This document shows positions 24,368-25,062 of a DNA stretch of 25,062 bases, in pieces. Source of the stretch: a virus. The notes beneath the pieces are model-generated. The model searched no databases. It saw only the letters and a program-made list of their open reading frames with translations, and had not been told where the DNA came from. The position numbers were made by a program, and so were the translations under genes. Within the stretch, counting starts at the first letter, position 1. Each line of letters starts with the position of its first letter. The stretch lies in the IMG/VR virus record IMGVR_UViG_3300025112_000174, positions 1 through 25,062 of that record. One strand, given 5' to 3'.

Positions 24368-25062
24368 TTAGATAGCCCACTTGTCGTCAAAATAATCTGC
24401 CAGCGTCGCAATATTTGCGGCCGTGATTTCTCCAGAATACAACACCAGCTCACATAACTCGAACAGCGAAGGATTTCCGCTTGATGGAAAGATTTCATTT
24501 CCAACCCTGACGCTATTTAGCCCCACAGTTGGATCTGACGGTCTAGTTGTGCTTCCTACAAATGTTCCATTGATGTACATGTTATAGGTTTTTGACCCAT
24601 ACGTGATAATCATGGACATTGTTGAACCGCTTACTACTTGAGACACCTTGGATGTAACATAGTCAGCTGCGTCAGCAGATCCAAAATCATGCCAAAGTCG
24701 GCTTGTTAGGCCTTGTGATGTGCCAACACTGACGGTCCAGCCAGAGCTGGCCATTCCGGTTATGATATCAAGCGCATATGGATTTGAATTAGACGTTGTT
24801 ACACGATTGGGTTTCATGACAATTCCGTATGTGTATGTCGTAGGAGTTGATGAGCCAAAGAGGGAGTCGGCGCCGGCTGAACTTGCCAAGATATCGTCGA
24901 CACCATCAAAGCTAATGACATCACGACCGTTGACCAGAGATGCTGATAAGAAAGGGCGAGCGGCAGCAAGATTAGCCTGCCATGTGCACGAAACAGATCC
25001 TTTGTTTGAAACTGACTCTACCAGACTTCCAGCCAGTGTAATTGAAGTGCTATCATTTGCAT
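24368..25062 (-). CDS. LamG/concanavalin-like virion protein (5' end outside window)
   Basis: The reading frame is open to the right edge, so the true start is outside the window; a TTG at 24889 is not a convincing start. The visible 231 codons form most of a concanavalin-like sandwich: NLAAARPFLSASLVNGRDVI and SFDGVDDILASS upstream of the TTG, then TYTYGIVMKPN, STMSMIITYGSKTYNMYING and the closing ELCELVLYSGEITAANIATL. The 'FDGVDD' and 'E.VLYSGEIT...I..LADYF..KW' elements are characteristic of LamG-like domains in phage fibre and tail proteins, and glycan binding on the host surface is a common role. It ends with DKWAI at the C-terminus. A second LamG gene occurs at 8424-10919. Confidence 0.8.
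   Translation of the reverse strand, partial: ANDSTSITLAGSLVESVSNKGSVSCTWQANLAAARPFLSASLVNGRDVISFDGVDDILASSAGADSLFGSSTPTTYTYGIVMKPNRVTTSNSNPYALDIITGMASSGWTVSVGTSQGLTSRLWHDFGSADAADYVTSKVSQVVSGSTMSMIITYGSKTYNMYINGTFVGSTTRPSDPTVGLNSVRVGNEIFPSSGNPSLFELCELVLYSGEITAANIATLADYFDDKWAI

Noticed and set aside
24337-24504. 56-codon extension of the 318-aa protein
   Set aside because: It overlaps the upstream LamG gene end, while the ATG at 24336 has a good SD and begins the recognised MAGILNSKERIMD pattern.
24368-24889. Treating the right-edge LamG gene as complete from a TTG at 24889
   Set aside because: The frame stays open to 25062 and the upstream part (SFDGVDDILASS) belongs to the same beta sandwich.

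Overview
This window reads as part of a tailed double-stranded DNA phage (Caudoviricetes) genome. The portal and large terminase look T4-like, and the virion-protein vocabulary (LamG-like folds, Fn3-like folds, shared short N- and C-terminal modules) reminds me of myoviruses of aquatic bacteria. That host guess is from memory of family style and was not tested. Every credible gene lies on the minus strand. Genes are tightly packed, many stop codons overlap the next Shine-Dalgarno (SD) sequence or start codon, and no gap exceeds about 85 bases. No rRNA, tRNA, CRISPR array, IS element or integrase was seen.

Transcription runs from high to low coordinates. The right part (25062 to 12158) is virion structure: a LamG-like protein entering from the right edge, a 318-aa protein, three large proteins of 939, 1279 and 601 aa, a GIY-YIG homing endonuclease inserted between structural genes, then a 238-aa (or 231-aa) protein and a 425-aa protein. 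The middle (12157 to 11001) is a small non-structural cassette with its own sigma70-like extended -10 promoter: a DUF7448-type protein, one or two tiny genes, and a HAD phosphatase of the RNA-repair-associated kind.

The left part (10919 to 1) starts with an 831-aa LamG-containing virion protein. It continues with a nucleic-acid block: a RuvC-like resolvase, a DnaG-type primase, and an SbcD-SbcC (gp47-gp46-like) single-chain fusion. Then come a methyltransferase, a small zinc-finger protein, a small unknown protein, the large terminase and the portal. Recombination, replication, resolution and packaging genes are therefore one collinear, translationally coupled unit. This fits a phage in which recombination intermediates are processed and debranched just before packaging.

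The points most worth a second look are: the nuclease-ATPase fusion with an unusual zinc hook; the homing endonuclease whose stop codon and SD abut an ATC codon exactly where the next conserved protein should begin; the promoter-bearing cassette with a GC-rich palindrome at its presumed transcription start; very small ORFs in that cassette; and short modules shared between pairs of virion proteins.
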